A stretch of DNA of 64,000 bases from Pseudoips prasinana (taxonomy: Eukaryota > Arthropoda > Insecta > Lepidoptera > Nolidae): contig OX621241.1 of assembly GCA_951640165.1 (NCBI GenBank), positions 1,498,001-1,562,000 on the forward strand. Reading direction: 5' to 3'. The position numbers and the translations under genes are program-made. Positions 1-11,508 of this stretch are shown here, piece after piece; positions within the stretch are counted from its first letter, which is position 1, and the number at the start of each line of letters is the position of its first letter. The notes beneath the pieces were generated by a model that saw nothing but the letters and a program-made list of their open reading frames with translations, was not told the origin of the DNA and searched no databases.

Positions 1-959
1 CATATTACACAAGGTAATGGTCGCGTCTCTGCTCGTAACTTCACGTTTACACATAGGATCTAATTAACCAGCAACACTTAGGTTCAGCGAGTACTTTCTC
101 TGCGCCCGCGCCAGTCAATGACCGCTGTTATTCGGTGATGATGACGTAACTTATCACTGTCGCTTTCTAGGCTCAGGGTGATAGAGGGGTGCTTGATATT
201 AGTACACAGAAAATGTAACAGTTCTAATATTCAGCCTACATTTTAGCGATGCTAGGTCAGGCGTACTCAGATATTAAAAATGTATGTTATATGGAATATC
301 TATGAGGGTAGGCGAGGTTTTACGCGTTACTTGCGAAGGTTGCGGTGGTAAGTGCCAATTGCGGCGTGATTTGTTACTAACCGACTTCACAGAAAGAGGT
401 TATCAATTTGAAAGTGTTTTTTGAAAGCATTTTACGAAATTTCTATGTTGTTTGTGGATATTATTTTTTTTTCTAATGCTTGCGGAATACGAAGTAAAGT
501 TGACGTCAGTTGTATGTCTTTTAAAACAGTATTTATGTAAAACAGTAAATTAGTATAGTTATAAAATATGTATAGTTATATAAAAAAGGTATAAATATAT
601 AATTTGTATAAAGTAATATGTAAGAGCGCCATTATCGCCAACATACTGGCAACAGCTTGGCGATTTTGTAACATTGTTTTATAATGTGAATAATTTAAGA
701 GAGTAAATGATAAAAAAAAAGTTACTTACTATACCTGGATTAGACCAGTGCAACAACTTGTCTTTTATAGGTAATTATTTTTGTACCCTTGAGAATTAAG
801 AAGTAAAGACTAATTCCGAGATGTTCCCAAGAAAGGCCAGGTCAGAAGTACCTTAAACCGGTCATGTATCGTGACAAAATGTTATTCGTTGTCTCTATCT
901 ACCCCTCTAGGAAACACAAAACTTGCGTATTAACGAAATGCATGAAATGTCCCTAAAAA
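1..959. other. no recognised feature
   Basis: This is AT-rich intergenic or intronic sequence. I see no coding frame with family-like content, no RNA gene and no clear repeat boundary. Confidence 0.5.
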
Positions 960-1025
960 TGTCCTCGACCATCTCATGCCTGTACCCGCCAGTAACGGCT
1001 TCGAGTTGAGGAACCTCTGCTTATA
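960..1025 (+). repeat. Family L dispersed repeat fragment
   Basis: The core 'cgaccatctcatgc' followed by 'gtaacggc' recurs at about 37695-37800 and, in part, at 49855-49960 ('cgtcagtaaccgccctga'). The family is recognised only by comparison inside this window. Its class is unknown. Confidence 0.5.
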
Positions 1026-1034
1026 TAAATATAA

Positions 1035-1150
1035 TCTTCGGATAACTAACACACTGCCATCTGGCCAGGAATGGACCCTGTCCTCTGGCAACCAGAAAGC
1101 TGATAAACATACTCGTACATATTAAAGATAAATTATACCCAACCACAAAA
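1035..1150 (-). repeat. SINE family D, partial tail
   Basis: The motifs 'taacacactgccatctg', 'ggcaaccagaaagctgataaacatac' and 'agataaatta' match the tail of the tRNA-headed SINE seen in full at 63705-63960. The head is missing. Confidence 0.55.
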
Positions 1151-1185
1151 CAAATAAAATATTAACTCTTTTTTTATATATTTTT

Positions 1186-1428
1186 GACGATCACCGTAGC
1201 CTAGTTGGTAGTGCTCCTGCCTACGAAGGTTCGAATCCCGGTAAGTGCAAAAATTTGTGTGATGAGCACTAATATTTGTTTCTGAGTCATGGATGTTTTC
1301 TATGTATGTAAGTATTTATCTTTCTATATAAGTATGTATATCGTCGTCTGATACCCATAGTACAAGCTTTGCTTAGTTTGGGGCTAGGATGATCTGTGTG
1401 TCATTGTCCAAGATATTATTATTATATA
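1186..1428 (+). repeat. tRNA-headed SINE, family C
   Basis: The head 'gatcaccgtagcctagttggtagtgc' carries an A-box-like segment, and 'ggttcgaatcc' is a B box, so this is a pol III promoter of tRNA origin. The body includes 'gagtcatggatgttttctatgtat' and the tail ends 'attattattat'. Compared with the copy at 47651 it lacks about 12 bases between the anticodon-like region and the B box ('ctggtggtcctg' is absent). It is a SINE and not a tRNA gene. Confidence 0.8.
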
Positions 1429-1429
1429 T

Positions 1430-2089
1430 ATAAAATAGTAAATAGCAAGGTAAACTAGCAATCGGGTCGCCTAAACGAACTTACAGTTGTAGTCGATCAT
1501 AAATCCAGGGTATTTCTGATGATATTAGTCATCTGATCACTGATTAAATAATTGAAATTTTAAAATTTGGTGTCTTTCACTTGCATGCACGGAAAGCGAG
1601 ACAGCCAGGCAGCAGGAATTCCTCTTAATATTATTATATATGTGCCTACCAGTGAGCCCGGAGTGCAAGCTGAGTTTAAGATCGTCGTAAATACTAAGAC
1701 GCAGACGAATCGAATCAATTCCGACGTTTCAGTACCTAACTATGGGCTATAAAACAACAAATTCTAATGGTTTGTCTAGAGTTTTATTATGATATCAATT
1801 TATATTTTATTTAAATCTACCTAACTACAGGTTTGTTTTATAGTTGGTTTTTAAGTGGTCACAAACATGAATATTTATAGATGATTTGATCCTGGGTTTA
1901 CATCGTTCTCTTGGTACAGTCGACGCCATATTAGTGGTTAAACTTGTACTACGAAAACCGTCATACGGTCAACGTGAGAAAGACAGTGTCAGTGTTGTTC
2001 AAGCTAGCAAGATAGCATTTTAATAGCAAGATATTATATTAATAACATTAAAGCGCGACCATCGTTATAAACATAAGGTCCGCCATAAT
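1430..2089. other. no recognised feature
   Basis: Non-coding AT-rich sequence. The 61-codon open frame at 1567 has no family resemblance. Confidence 0.45.
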
Positions 2090-2305
2090 ACTTACTTACT
2101 TATCGTATGGGCAGTGGTTACCCTGGTGTCAGAGTTGTTCAAGCCGCCCAGTAGGCCTCTGACATGACTTACCGACTTGTCTAATGACTACAACCGAGAC
2201 CGATAGCTTAACGTGCCCTCCGTAGCACGGGGACACTCAGAAATTCAACCACTTTGGTGGTCAACCCCGTCGATCACTTGCGGACCGGTGACAGAAGGTA
2301 GATAC
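2090..2305 (+). repeat. Family A dispersed repeat (copy 1)
   Basis: Family A is the commonest repeat here. The unit runs from 'ttatcgtatgggcagtggttaccc' through 'ctctgacatggcttaacgac', 'accgggaccgacagcttaacg', 'gcacggagacgctcagaaatta' and 'tggcggtcacccatctatgg' to 'acggaccggtgagagcatct', about 250 bases. This copy lacks the 'catctatggactgaccgcgagcc' section before 'gtcgatcacttgcggaccggtga'. I see no coding potential and no terminal inverted repeats. A retroposon or SINE body is likely; the class is unproven. Confidence 0.75.
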
Positions 2306-2309
2306 GTAT

Positions 2310-3480
2310 CTTGAGGACATTTTTCTTTTTTGCTAACTGGTTAAACTAATAGTTTTGTCTGTCTATCTTTTTGCTCAATGACTAGAGTGGGACTGGCCAC
2401 TTGCATAAAGCGTGTTACTGGAAAGACAAGCGGATAGTAGTAAAAGTTATGTAAGCAATATAATCAAGGCATCGACTTATGCATTCAACTGAATATTCAA
2501 TAACCAAAGGTCAGGTTTACGATTAATGAGTAACTGATATTAGTGCTCTCGTATCAATATTTATGTATTAGCTAAGTGTGAGTCAGGTTCACTTATCAAT
2601 AGTCCTTTACGTTACTTAGGCATGTTTAGAGTCATTCGTTTTAGAACAGAAATCACCTAGTACCTATCAAATTTGTAGATTTTTTTTATAAAAACTTTTA
2701 ATTTTGTTAGTTAGAGACCTAGTTCTATTTGTCCTGTAATATTAAAGGAGATTCAGATTTTCAGTCAAATGAATCGTATTTTTATAATAAGTTGTAAATA
2801 CAAAATAATATAAGAAATAAACAAAAATCTATTTTTGAGCGTGAAAATAAAGCTGTTTTATATAATCCCCCACTTACGAGATCTTTACCGATACCCTTAA
2901 TTTGAAATATTTGATCGGTATTGTACAGAGAAAATATATCTTATGAATTTTTCCTCTTGTGATAAGGTTCAGTAAGCAACATTTAAATCTGTTTTTAAAT
3001 AAGGATCTGCCCTTATATAAGTGCTCAGATTTGCCACTGTGACAGATGTGATTTTTGTACGGAATCCTAAATGGTGGCACCATTAGATTTGGAGTGCTCC
3101 AGTGGTTTTCCTGTTACAAGTCCATTGTCATTGTCCAAGCTCTTAATACCTTGATATAAGATACGATGTTCTAAGAATAAGAGGAATGTATTTCAGATTC
3201 CCTATTGTTGTGTGCTCTTTTGGGACTTAGGGAAAAGGCTCGCGTAATAATAGCCACGCTTACAGGAGCAATTTTGTTTGCATTGTTCCGCATTATCCAA
3301 ACGTTCTTTCAGTTTATGAACAATGATAGATAATTGATTAGATGTAATCCACTTGAAAATACTTGGAAAAATGATAATAAAAGTACTCGTGACTGAAACT
3401 TGCGCTACGTTACATATCAAAGTGCCCGAGTGTGTGTGTGCAAACAGCGTTACACTTTCCATTCCCTTCCTCTCAAAATC
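2310..3480. other. no recognised feature
   Basis: AT-rich sequence without a supported gene. Two short open frames on the minus strand (2874-3083 and 3202-3462) show no domain and no repeat partner in the window. Confidence 0.45.
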
Positions 3481-3483
3481 TTA

Positions 3484-3740
3484 TGGTACTTACTTATCGT
3501 ATGGGCAGTGGTTAACCTAGTGTCACAGTTGTTCAAGCCGCCCATCCGACATGGCTTAACGACTGTTGCCTAATAGCTACAACCGGGACCGACAGCTTAA
3601 TAACAACCTCCCAAGCACGGAGACGCTTAGAAATTAAACCAATTTGGCGGTCACCCATCTATGGACTGACCGCGAGCCTAGTTGCTTGACCTCGCCGATC
3701 GCTTACGGACCGGTGAGAGCATCTAGCTATGAGCGCCTCT
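3484..3740 (+). repeat. Family A dispersed repeat (copy 2)
   Basis: A nearly full-length copy, starting at 'acttatcgtatgggcagtgg' and ending 'gagcatctagctatgagcg'. It contains the 'atggactgaccgcgagcctag' section missing from copy 1. Confidence 0.75.
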
Positions 3741-3777
3741 ATAATCTTATGATAGATACATAAGAGATCAAGCACAA

Positions 3778-4345
3778 AACAGTCCTGTGGTATCCGGTCC
3801 TAAAAGAATAACAGGGCAACCCCATACCATCCCGTGGGTGTCGTAAAAGGCGACTAACGCTACGTCCTACGTAGGCGATTCAAAGCGAACACGATTATGA
3901 AGCGGTGACACGCGAATGCGGTGGCTATGTCCTACGTGCACACGAATCATCTCGCGAAGACGACACCGACGCCGCAAAAACACGACGGCACCGCATCCTG
4001 TTCGCGCGAAAATATCAAGCCAACTGATCGCGTTCGCTTCATTTCGCACCGCTCCGCACCGCACTGCACGCGCGTTTGGTCACGTAGGACACATCAATAG
4101 TTTTCGACTGTTTGTTGTTTTCGCGCCACTTCGCGTTCGCGCCTCGATCGCTCACGCAGGACGTCGCGTAAGGGATACAGCAGGTTCACCTGTGTACTAG
4201 CCTACATAAATGCTACCTAACCTAAATGCGGTCGCCAACTCGAATGCCAAGCGCAGTGGCTATGGCAAACCTCTCCAAATGGCTACGATTTGAAAACCTT
4301 TGGAGAATGCCTATGTCCAGCAGTGGACGATATCAGGCTGATAAT
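3778..4345 (+). mobile_element. Non-LTR retrotransposon 3' tail (family H type), split by a MITE
   Basis: The flanks 'catcccgtgggtgtcgtaaa' plus 'aggcgacta' on the left and 'agggatacagcaggttcacc' on the right join into a segment that I recall as common in lepidopteran retrotransposon tails. The end 'gaatgcctatgtccagcag' plus 'tggacgatatcaggctgat' is the reverse complement of the 'gtccactgctggacataggc' motif of family H. The segment is interrupted at 3858-4168. No protein is retained. Confidence 0.65.
3858..4168. mobile_element. Harbinger-like GC-rich MITE (TAA target duplication)
   Basis: The insert is 311 bp and flanked by TAA at 3855-3857 and 4169-4171. The outer ends 'cgctacgtcct' and 'aggacgtcgcg' are inverted with one mismatch, and imperfect inverted similarity continues for about 90 bases (both sides hold 'gtcctacgtg'). 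Removing the insert and one TAA restores the uninterrupted retrotransposon tail. A 3-bp TWA duplication is the signature of PIF/Harbinger. The element is rich in CG dinucleotides, unlike its surroundings, which explains the open frames seen here on both strands. It has no transposase. Confidence 0.7.
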
Positions 4346-4374
4346 ATAGATATATGGGAGATCAAGCAAAGGAA

Positions 4375-4492
4375 AGTCGTCTCCATGCGTCAAAAAATCA
4401 GAATATCACTTTTTGTCCGACCCAGGATTTGAACCCATGTCTTCATAATCTACGGTTGAATACACTGCCACTAAACTAACGAGGTAGTAATA
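4375..4492 (-). repeat. SINE family E head
   Basis: The minus strand reads as a tRNA-like head: 'actacctcgttagtttagtg', then a B-box-like 'ggttcaaatcc', then 'tgggtcggac'. The same head in plus orientation lies at 26998-27085. Confidence 0.65.
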
Positions 4493-4631
4493 AATATAAC
4501 TGATAAAGTGACCTCGTATTCATACGTCAGACTTTTTGTTGTGTCTCCAAAAATCTAGACGTGATCGTAAAATGATGAAAAACAAATAAATTACGTATGT
4601 TATTTATGTTAACTTATTAATAATATCTTCT

Positions 4632-4660
4632 ATCTTGGGACAACTAACACACTGCCATCT
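4632..4660 (-). repeat. SINE family D tail fragment
   Basis: Only 'gggacaactaacacactgccatct' remains, joined directly to an A-run that precedes the family F segment. Confidence 0.4.
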
Positions 4661-4935
4661 AATAAAAAAAAAAAAAAAAAAAAGGTTTTTATTCACGTAG
4701 ACTTTAAAAAAGCGCTTGTAAATAGTCAGAACATGTTTGTAGTAGTATATGATTAATTTATAATTATTTCTAGGTACATATAGATATTAAGGTACACTGA
4801 TTGTAGGAAATAATTTACAATAAGATTTATTTTATAATAGTCGATATTTAGCTTACTGGAATTAAGTTATTGTCAACGATCATGTGTAGGTTTAATTATC
4901 GAAATTTTAAATTTTAGCTATATATTTACTACTTC
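4661..4935 (-). mobile_element. Family F retrotransposon 3'-end fragment (diverged copy)
   Basis: The sequence 'ggtttttattcacgtagact' plus 'ttaaaaaagcgcttgtaaatag' is shared with 18325-18615 and 57085-57375. On the minus strand an AATAAA lies just before an A/T simple repeat, so this is probably the 3' untranslated end of a 5'-truncated non-LTR element on the minus strand. This copy is the most diverged of the three. Confidence 0.55.
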
Positions 4936-5158
4936 TCTAATCTAATCCCGAACCGAGCAAAGCTTGTACTATGGCAACCAGACAACAGATAAACATACTT
5001 ATATATTTCTAAATACATACAAAGTATAGATAAATTACACTCACACACAGAAGAAGTAAGCCTGTTCATCACACAGTGATTTGTCCTGGGTGGGAATCGA
5101 ACACACGACTCCTGGCTTAGCAGTCAGGGTCACTAAGCACTAGACCAACAGGCCTGCA
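4935..5158 (-). repeat. tRNA-headed SINE, family D
   Basis: On the minus strand the head reads 'ggcctgttggtctagtgctt' followed by 'gtgaccctgactgctaagcc', with a B-box-like 'gtgttcgattcc'. The body holds 'aaatcactgtgtgatgaaca' and the tail 'ccatagtacaagctttgctc'. The 3' end on the plus-strand left is AT-rich. Confidence 0.75.
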
Positions 5159-5315
5159 ACGGGGGCTTCACGCCCCGGGAGGAGTCTTATTTTTAGACGC
5201 ATAGGTTCAACGGTGGTGGTTCCGGATGGCAATCGTTTCGAGTTCCCGGAGCCATCACTATAAGCATCTGGAGGCTAGGCTGCCGTGGTGGTTTTAGTGG
5301 GTAGCCCTGTATAAT
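5158..5315 (-). repeat. Family N retroposon fragment
   Basis: The minus strand contains 'ccactaaaaccaccacggca' and 'ggctccgggaactcg', matching the plus-strand sequence of the element at 21600-21844. It abuts the SINE at 4935-5158. Confidence 0.55.
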
Positions 5316-5543
5316 AATATAACTTAATAATATTAACTTTATTTTTTTTTCTCTCACACGCATTTTGTACATTAAATATACTTAATCTAGGTGTACATTA
5401 CTATGTGTAGTTAGGATTAATCTATGTGAGAGACTGGTGTCTGTACTAGGAGACCTGTATGACAGATCGCCAGTCTCTCCACACTCTGGATAGGTAGATT
5501 TCAATTTAGTAACTCTCGATTAAGCTGTAGTACATGTGAGTAA

Positions 5544-5564
5544 GTGTGTGTGTGTGTGTTTGTG

Positions 5565-5603
<39 letters not shown>

Positions 5604-5622
5604 TGTTGTTGTGTGTGTGTGT
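5544..5622. repeat. (GT)n microsatellite
   Basis: A GT dinucleotide run of about 80 bases, broken by a few TT interruptions. It creates artificial Cys-Val and His-Thr open frames on both strands. Confidence 0.95.
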
Positions 5623-5707
5623 AACAAAAGGTTGCCGCCACGAAAAAAAAGACCAACAATGTAATGAAAACAAAGTGGGTGGCATTTGTATGCACACATC
5701 CATTTTT

Positions 5708-5800
5708 AAGGTCCTGTACCCAAAGGGTGCCAACGGAACTCTATATATAAGCCTCCGCTGTCTGTCTGTCTGTCTGTAAGCGGGGTAGACATGGATGCGT
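5708..5800 (+). repeat. Family J fragment ('ccgtacccaaaggg')
   Basis: The segment 'ggtcctgtacccaaagggtgcc' followed by 'cctccgctgtctgtctgtct' is the 5' part of the repeat seen at 15345-15600 and, inverted, at 17870-18060. Confidence 0.55.
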
Positions 5801-5839
5801 AAATGTAGATAAACAGCTGAAGTATTCGTAGTATTGAAA

Positions 5840-6735
5840 TTATTGACTTCCCTGTTGGTTAGTTGCACTGACTGCGGTCGTGGGTTGCTCCGTTGATCTA
5901 GCGCACATCGGTCTCGTTTTTCAGATTGCTCCATTGGTCTAGCGCTCAGCGGTATCTTTTAAATCTATATTTAATGGAACACTCTACTTACAATTTCCTT
6001 TTTGTTGAATATTATCTTTACCTGTACAACAAGCCGAAATCACGTACACAGCTGTTTTCCTTTACGCATTGCAGTCGGTGATGTAACGGTAATATAAAGT
6101 TGGCACAGGTCATATTTTTATATGATCGGGAAATGTTGAAATGGAACACCTCCGGTTTTATGTGCAGGATAGGAAGTACTTTACTATTTATTGGCTGACT
6201 GATATATCACAACTAAATTCCACCATTCAGTTTTTCCTTCCTACAGGGAAGTTTATATAATAAAAATTACATTTTTACATGTCTGGCAATATTTTTACTC
6301 ATATTTTTCGGTTCTCCATAAGAAATACATCAGCGGTGTGTTATTATTGTATGAAAAGTTAACCTTTTTGTGTGTATTTCGCATGTTAATGTTATACACA
6401 TTGTTCTGTTTCATAGGCAAATTAAGCTCGTTAAGTTACATCGACTATTTATGTTATACCTAGTATACTAAGGTGTTAAGAAGCAGGTGCCGACGCTCCC
6501 TTAGGAAACGACGAATTCACGACAACAGTCTGTCTAGTAATAAATCTTCATTGAGTTATTGTGAGACGTTGGTTATTTCCGTCTTGACCTTACCGGAAAG
6601 GTCGGACGATGTTCCAGCTTTCGTCAATTGTCAAAATTGTGACCTAGACGTGCTCAATGACGCTGGGCTATTTCGCGTAGTCTGCAAATAGGTTACCTAT
6701 CTAATATTTATTGGGAATTGTGACGGTCATAGTAA
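5840..6735. other. no recognised feature
   Basis: No gene or bounded repeat is supported. A duplicated phrase, 'tgctccgttgatctagcgc' near 5885 and 'tgctccattggtctagcgc' near 5928, is a 19-base near-repeat about 43 bases apart. It may be a decayed SINE head duplication. Confidence 0.4.
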
Positions 6736-6739
6736 TAAA

Positions 6740-6830
6740 ATAAATTTAGCCCCACCTGTTCACGATATTGACAACTGTTTGTGTGTGGTCATAAATAGTT
6801 GTTCTGTGTCTGAATGTGTACGTGACATAC
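6740..6830 (+). repeat. Family O SINE body fragment
   Basis: The phrase 'gtcataaatagttgttctgt' plus 'gtctg' matches the body downstream of the tRNA-like heads at 22330 and, inverted, 61345. No head is preserved. Confidence 0.4.
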
Positions 6831-6904
6831 ATGTTTGTGAAGTTTAATGCAATTATGGGATTTATTACTATAGTGCGGGTTGTAAGTTAACAGATAATAA
6901 AATC

Positions 6905-7115
6905 CTGGGACATTATTCACACACGCCTATCTGATCCCAAACTAAGCAGAACTTGTATCGTGGAAATCAGATAAATATTTACTTACAGACTGAATAGATA
7001 ATTACATTCAGACTCAAGACGAACTACCATGTTCATGCACACAAATATCTGTCCTCGGTGGAAATCGAACCCACGAGCTATGGCGTGAGAGGCAAGTATC
7101 CACCAAAGAAGCCAA
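6905..7115 (-). repeat. SINE family D copy with decayed head
   Basis: The body reads 'gatcccaaactaagcagaac', 'tagataattacattcagact' and 'caaatatctgtcctcggtgg' followed by 'aatcgaacccacg', a B-box-like segment on the minus strand. The head proper ('gcgtgagaggcaagtatcc') is diverged from the usual GACTGCTAAGCC. Confidence 0.65.
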
Positions 7116-7389
7116 CCGCCCCATCGATTTTATTTAATTTGTTCTTTTTGCTGTATTTATTTAACGGCGGATAATCTCCACGCAGACTGGCTAACTGTGC
7201 AGGACATAATATTATAGTGCTCGAGTGTGTGCGCAGATACAAATCCACCTTATATTTCTTCACTATCATAATCCTATGGGGCGTGTATGACCGGGGAGCA
7301 ATCAGGAGCAGGATCGACATATTTGCGTGCTCTCTGAGGCACGTGCCTCACACACCCCCAGTCTCCAAGCTCATGGCTGATTATCTGTG

Positions 7390-7502
7390 TGTTTCTATCC
7401 CAAAAAGCCGAACGACACTTTTTATCCCAACCCGGTTAATTTGAATCCAAGACCGTCATTATCTGCGGTTAAACATTCTACCGCAAGATCAACGAAGCTG
7501 TC
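7390..7502 (-). repeat. SINE family E head (diverged)
   Basis: The plus strand shows 'cgacactttttatcccaacc' and 'tctgcggttaaacattctaccgc', the complement of the family E head. The anticodon-like and B-box regions have accumulated changes. Confidence 0.55.
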
Positions 7503-7504
7503 AC

Positions 7505-9283
7505 AGTTATTGTATTCGGGTGTACGTCGAAGAGACTGGCTTCATTATACATATAGTGATTGTTTGCTATACAATAGTTATTTATTTATATTTATTCTTG
7601 TCTTGCGTTACGTAATGTTAAAATCAGGTATTTAATGTTGAATCTGGGTTCTGGCCTCTTAAGAAATTAATGCCACCAGTTGTTATCTGATACACCTGTC
7701 CTTATACGTGGAAATGTATAATTGACCAACACAAAAATTAGCAAAGATCACATACGTGTAAGTTCATGTCGGTCGTAAATTCCACTTGAAACTTCAGCGC
7801 GGCGCCATCTCGCTCGCACATTTAGACGTTTTAAATGGTGTAAAATAATTGTACACACTTAAAAAAAGAATTGTTTTGAGTCATCTTTTGAGATAAATAT
7901 ATTCATAATATTATTAATTTGTATATATTTTGTAAAGACCGCTAAATATGGGAATAAGAGATTTTCCCTTTTCTGTAGGTGATTAAAAACTTATTAATAA
8001 ATGTAGGCTTTGCGTAAACAGATTTGTCTTGTAACAAATTTTTGGTTCCAACCATTAACAGTTTGCCTTTGGACAACCACTTTTAGTGGTTGGGTTTACA
8101 AGCGGTCATTTGGGCGGAGGACGGTGGAATTCCTGCGGAGCGTTGTTGGTGAGGGTTTATGCTTGCCTAGGCTATAGATATACACATATGTATGTCTATA
8201 AACTAGGCACCAAAAATATTTATCACTATGGATTTGGGTGGGTGAGGACTCTCGCTGACAACGTTCTCAGAAGGTTTTGTTGCTTTGTGGTTAAATGATT
8301 GTTATGAGCCTGAGATGCTGACGGTGTAGTCTTAGGTTGTAGTCTTAGTAGTAGTTGGATTGGGTTATTAATGTTATTATATATTGCTTGTTTGATATGG
8401 TAGGAACTAAAATGACCTAAGCCTACAACGCTATAAAATTAATTAATAATACAGTTTATATAAAATATTTAATAATCTACTTACTTGCTTAATAAATTTA
8501 AGTAGTAGGTACTTTTTACTTTGTTTTTTAATTGTCCTGTGTGTTTTACTAAAACTTTGTAATTTATTTGTTTAACAAATGTATAAAGCTATATATGCCA
8601 ACAAACTGTTTTGCAGTTTGATAGACGTATCAAAATGTTTGTTAAAGAATTTAATATACAGTGAATTAACTTTTTCATTTGATTTCATTTCACTGGCCAC
8701 CAGTGGCAGCCATTGGTAAATACTTTACAAGATATTTCATACAATTGGTATGGACTCTCCGCACATGCGTAGTGAGTAGCCTCATTAGACTTATAGTGTC
8801 ATTAACACGTGAATGAATAGCCGCAACACGCCGCCGCCGTTGGCGAATTATCGCTTAATCCATCGTGAGACTGTACAGCAGGCAGTAGGTGGAAGCGTTT
8901 GATATCCGTCAATCATATTCATTAGCTTAACTAAGAATTGGTGGAACCGGGTTCAATTAAGTATGTTTTTATATGGATAGACGTGCTATGGGTGGTCACG
9001 AGAGATGTCGCTATATGCCAAGCTGAGTATCGCGCTGAGCTGTAAGTTGGCCCACCTCTACTGTTGATTCATTGCATAGCTCAGGCTACGTCATCTTCCC
9101 CGCACAGCTTCCTTGCGGCAGTGCTTCGCAGCACAACTTCTCGGTCATAGCTATCCTAGCAGCATATCTGTAGGTTTAGCACATCTCTGGTAGAAAAGCA
9201 CCCTTACGGTCCAATACCGAAAAGTATGAATAAGTTAAATCTTTACTTTATCACATGAGTAGGGATCAACTGTTTATCGTGCC
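7505..9283. other. no recognised feature
   Basis: Non-coding sequence. The 70-codon frame at 8086 shows no family features. A weak stem, 'caaactg' with 'cagtttg', occurs near 8603-8622. Confidence 0.4.
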
Positions 9284-9284
9284 T

Positions 9285-9362
9285 TCAGGACCACGGAGAG
9301 GCTGAGAAATTAAACAACTTTGGCGGTAACCCATCTATCACTTACGAACCGGTGAGAGTATG
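9285..9362 (+). repeat. Family A repeat (copy 3, 3' part only)
   Basis: Retains 'accacggagaggctgagaaatta', 'ggcggtaacccatctatc' and 'acttacgaaccggtgagag'. The 5' half is missing. Confidence 0.6.
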
Positions 9363-9884
9363 TAATAATACGTCGTGATTAAGTACACGGAACGATTAGT
9401 TGAATACTATTAAGGCACAGCGGGTGACGAGCGTTGTCGATTTATTTGCTTCGGTTCTCTGTAATATTAGGTTGGGAGAGCTTCGCAGTTTCGCGTCGTC
9501 TAATTTACATCACGTCTTCACGGCTCCCCCTCACACTTCACAAAGGACACTCCCAAATCAAACACGCGTTCAAATAAAGCAATTAGCGTTATTTACTCCG
9601 TTAAGAGCAATTACTAGCTGCCATACAAACAATACCATACAAATGTATTAAATATTTTCGTCCCTGGACTAAAGGCTAGAGATATACCAAGATTATGCCG
9701 GACAGAACATATTTTTGTAGAAGTGAAAATAATAATATATAGTATTACGTATAATACTAACTACTAATTTATTCAGACATCATACATTATAACGGATATA
9801 ATGGACGTTGTCTGAATTTATTCCTTATCTTATTATTTAAATATCTTATGTTAATAAGTAATTAGTAGATCTGAACAATCTCTT

Positions 9885-10060
9885 CCCATTTATCGTATGG
9901 ACAGTGCAGTAGTACCTTGATGAGAGTTGTCCAAACCACCCAGTAGGGCCCTGATATGGCTTAACGAGAACAACCGGGACCGACAGGACAAGACTTTGAA
10001 GGCCACGCATATAGACCACGTGCATAGGTGCTTTACCTCGCCGATAACACTTTAAACAAA
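9885..10060 (+). repeat. Family A repeat (copy 4, degraded)
   Basis: Retains 'ttatcgtatggacagtg', 'cccagtagggccctgatatg', 'aaccgggaccgacagg' and 'ctttacctcgccgat', with several deletions. Confidence 0.6.
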
Positions 10061-10119
10061 ATAAGGTCAGATGTAGCCGATACTGTTGTAATTTAATTCA
10101 GGGAAATAATAATATCCTG

Positions 10120-10165
10120 GAAGTATTCACACGCGGCCATCTGATCCCAAACTAAGCCTAAGCTG
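10120..10165 (-). repeat. SINE family D tail fragment
   Basis: 'cctggaagtattcacacgc' followed by 'ccatctgatcccaaactaagc' is the D tail. The rest of the SINE is absent. Confidence 0.45.
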
Positions 10166-10169
10166 GCCT

Positions 10170-11505
10170 ATTGCGGATCGGCAGACTTCACATGCTCTCA
10201 AGAACATTCTAAAGAACTTGTTTTCCTTCACCGCAATAAGTACGAGGTAATTACTAATACGCCCTTGAAATTGAAAATTCATTGGTGCCTGCCTGGGGTT
10301 TGTATCTACTCAGGACGACTCCGCAGATCACTGACTCCAAAGCCCAGCAAATCCTAGGAAAAAAAAAAAAAATTCGGTTCAGTTTTGAAGGCGCAAGTTG
10401 AAGAATACAAAACCTTGATTTTAGTATGTACATATTTTTCATCACATGTAAGGCAGTAGGGATTCCTCTTAAACGTCTCATTTCGTTTAGTTGGAACTGC
10501 TTTGTGCTTTCTATCTTACTCACATTGGATCGTACTAAGAATAGACTGAATCATTCATCATTATAAATCGTCTAATTTTTTACTACAATTTTTTATACCG
10601 AACACCTCGCCACCGCAATCTGCGGTTACTTTCAATTGTATGTCAATGCTGTAAGACTCAAATTTATAATTATACGACGGTTGTTAAGTTTGCTATGTGT
10701 AACATACTTTCATCGATAGGTCATCGACACAGTTATTAAACTCCATGGGGCCTTTTTTCATTACTTTTTGTTCGAAAGTGAAAATTATTTCTCATGTAAG
10801 AAGAGAGCTTGGAGATGTACATAATTATTGACGTTTTTGCCTACAGTGAAAGTGGTCATGTTAGGAGAATATGGACTTTTCCTGGGGATATTGTATGAAT
10901 GGAATTTAAACGAGGTCGTATTATCCGTGAGGAGGTATTGTCGCGGGAACAATGAATCAAACAATATAAAGAACACGTGGAAAAATAACGGGTAAGAAAA
11001 ATTCTACCGTATGTTGTGGAACATTTTAAGGTGCCGTATAGGGCTAAATTATAAAAAAAAACTACACGTTGTCGAATCTCGAGGTTGGCTTACAGAAAGA
11101 TTCAAAAGATACTGTGAATAGAAAAGGATATTAAAAAGGTTTTAACAAGCGGTCTTGGTATCTGTACATAAATATGTAAATGACTCCATTTAACAGTATT
11201 TTAAATGACGACAGGATTATTTTATTTACAAATTAAATATATTAAGTAAACCTTCGTAAGGCGCGTTGAGCATATTTTGCTTGAACAATAATCATGGATT
11301 TCGGGTCATTATCACCGAACGCTGTTCATGAGCTATATGTATAATGTAGATTACTTATTTAGATTAGAAATATAAAAAGAAGTTTACATTTCCATTGAGT
11401 ATCCCCGTATGTTTTTTTTTTATTTAAACGCATTACGTAGAATTTTTTAAAATTCAAAGAAATGTCACAAAATTGTTACGCTCCAGTCAACCTTATTATA
11501 AAAAT
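10170..11505. other. no recognised feature
   Basis: AT-rich sequence. Open frames at 10254-10523 and 10785-10976 (minus) lack any recognisable domain. Confidence 0.4.
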
Positions 11506-11508
11506 ACG

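Noticed and set aside
3867..4200. Opposed arginine-rich open frames
   Set aside because: They fall within a CG-rich MITE with TAA duplication and inverted ends; the composition alone explains them.
5501..5934. Minus-strand 142-codon frame and its neighbours
   Set aside because: The frame passes through the (GT)n microsatellite and a family J fragment, giving His-Thr repeats with no domain.
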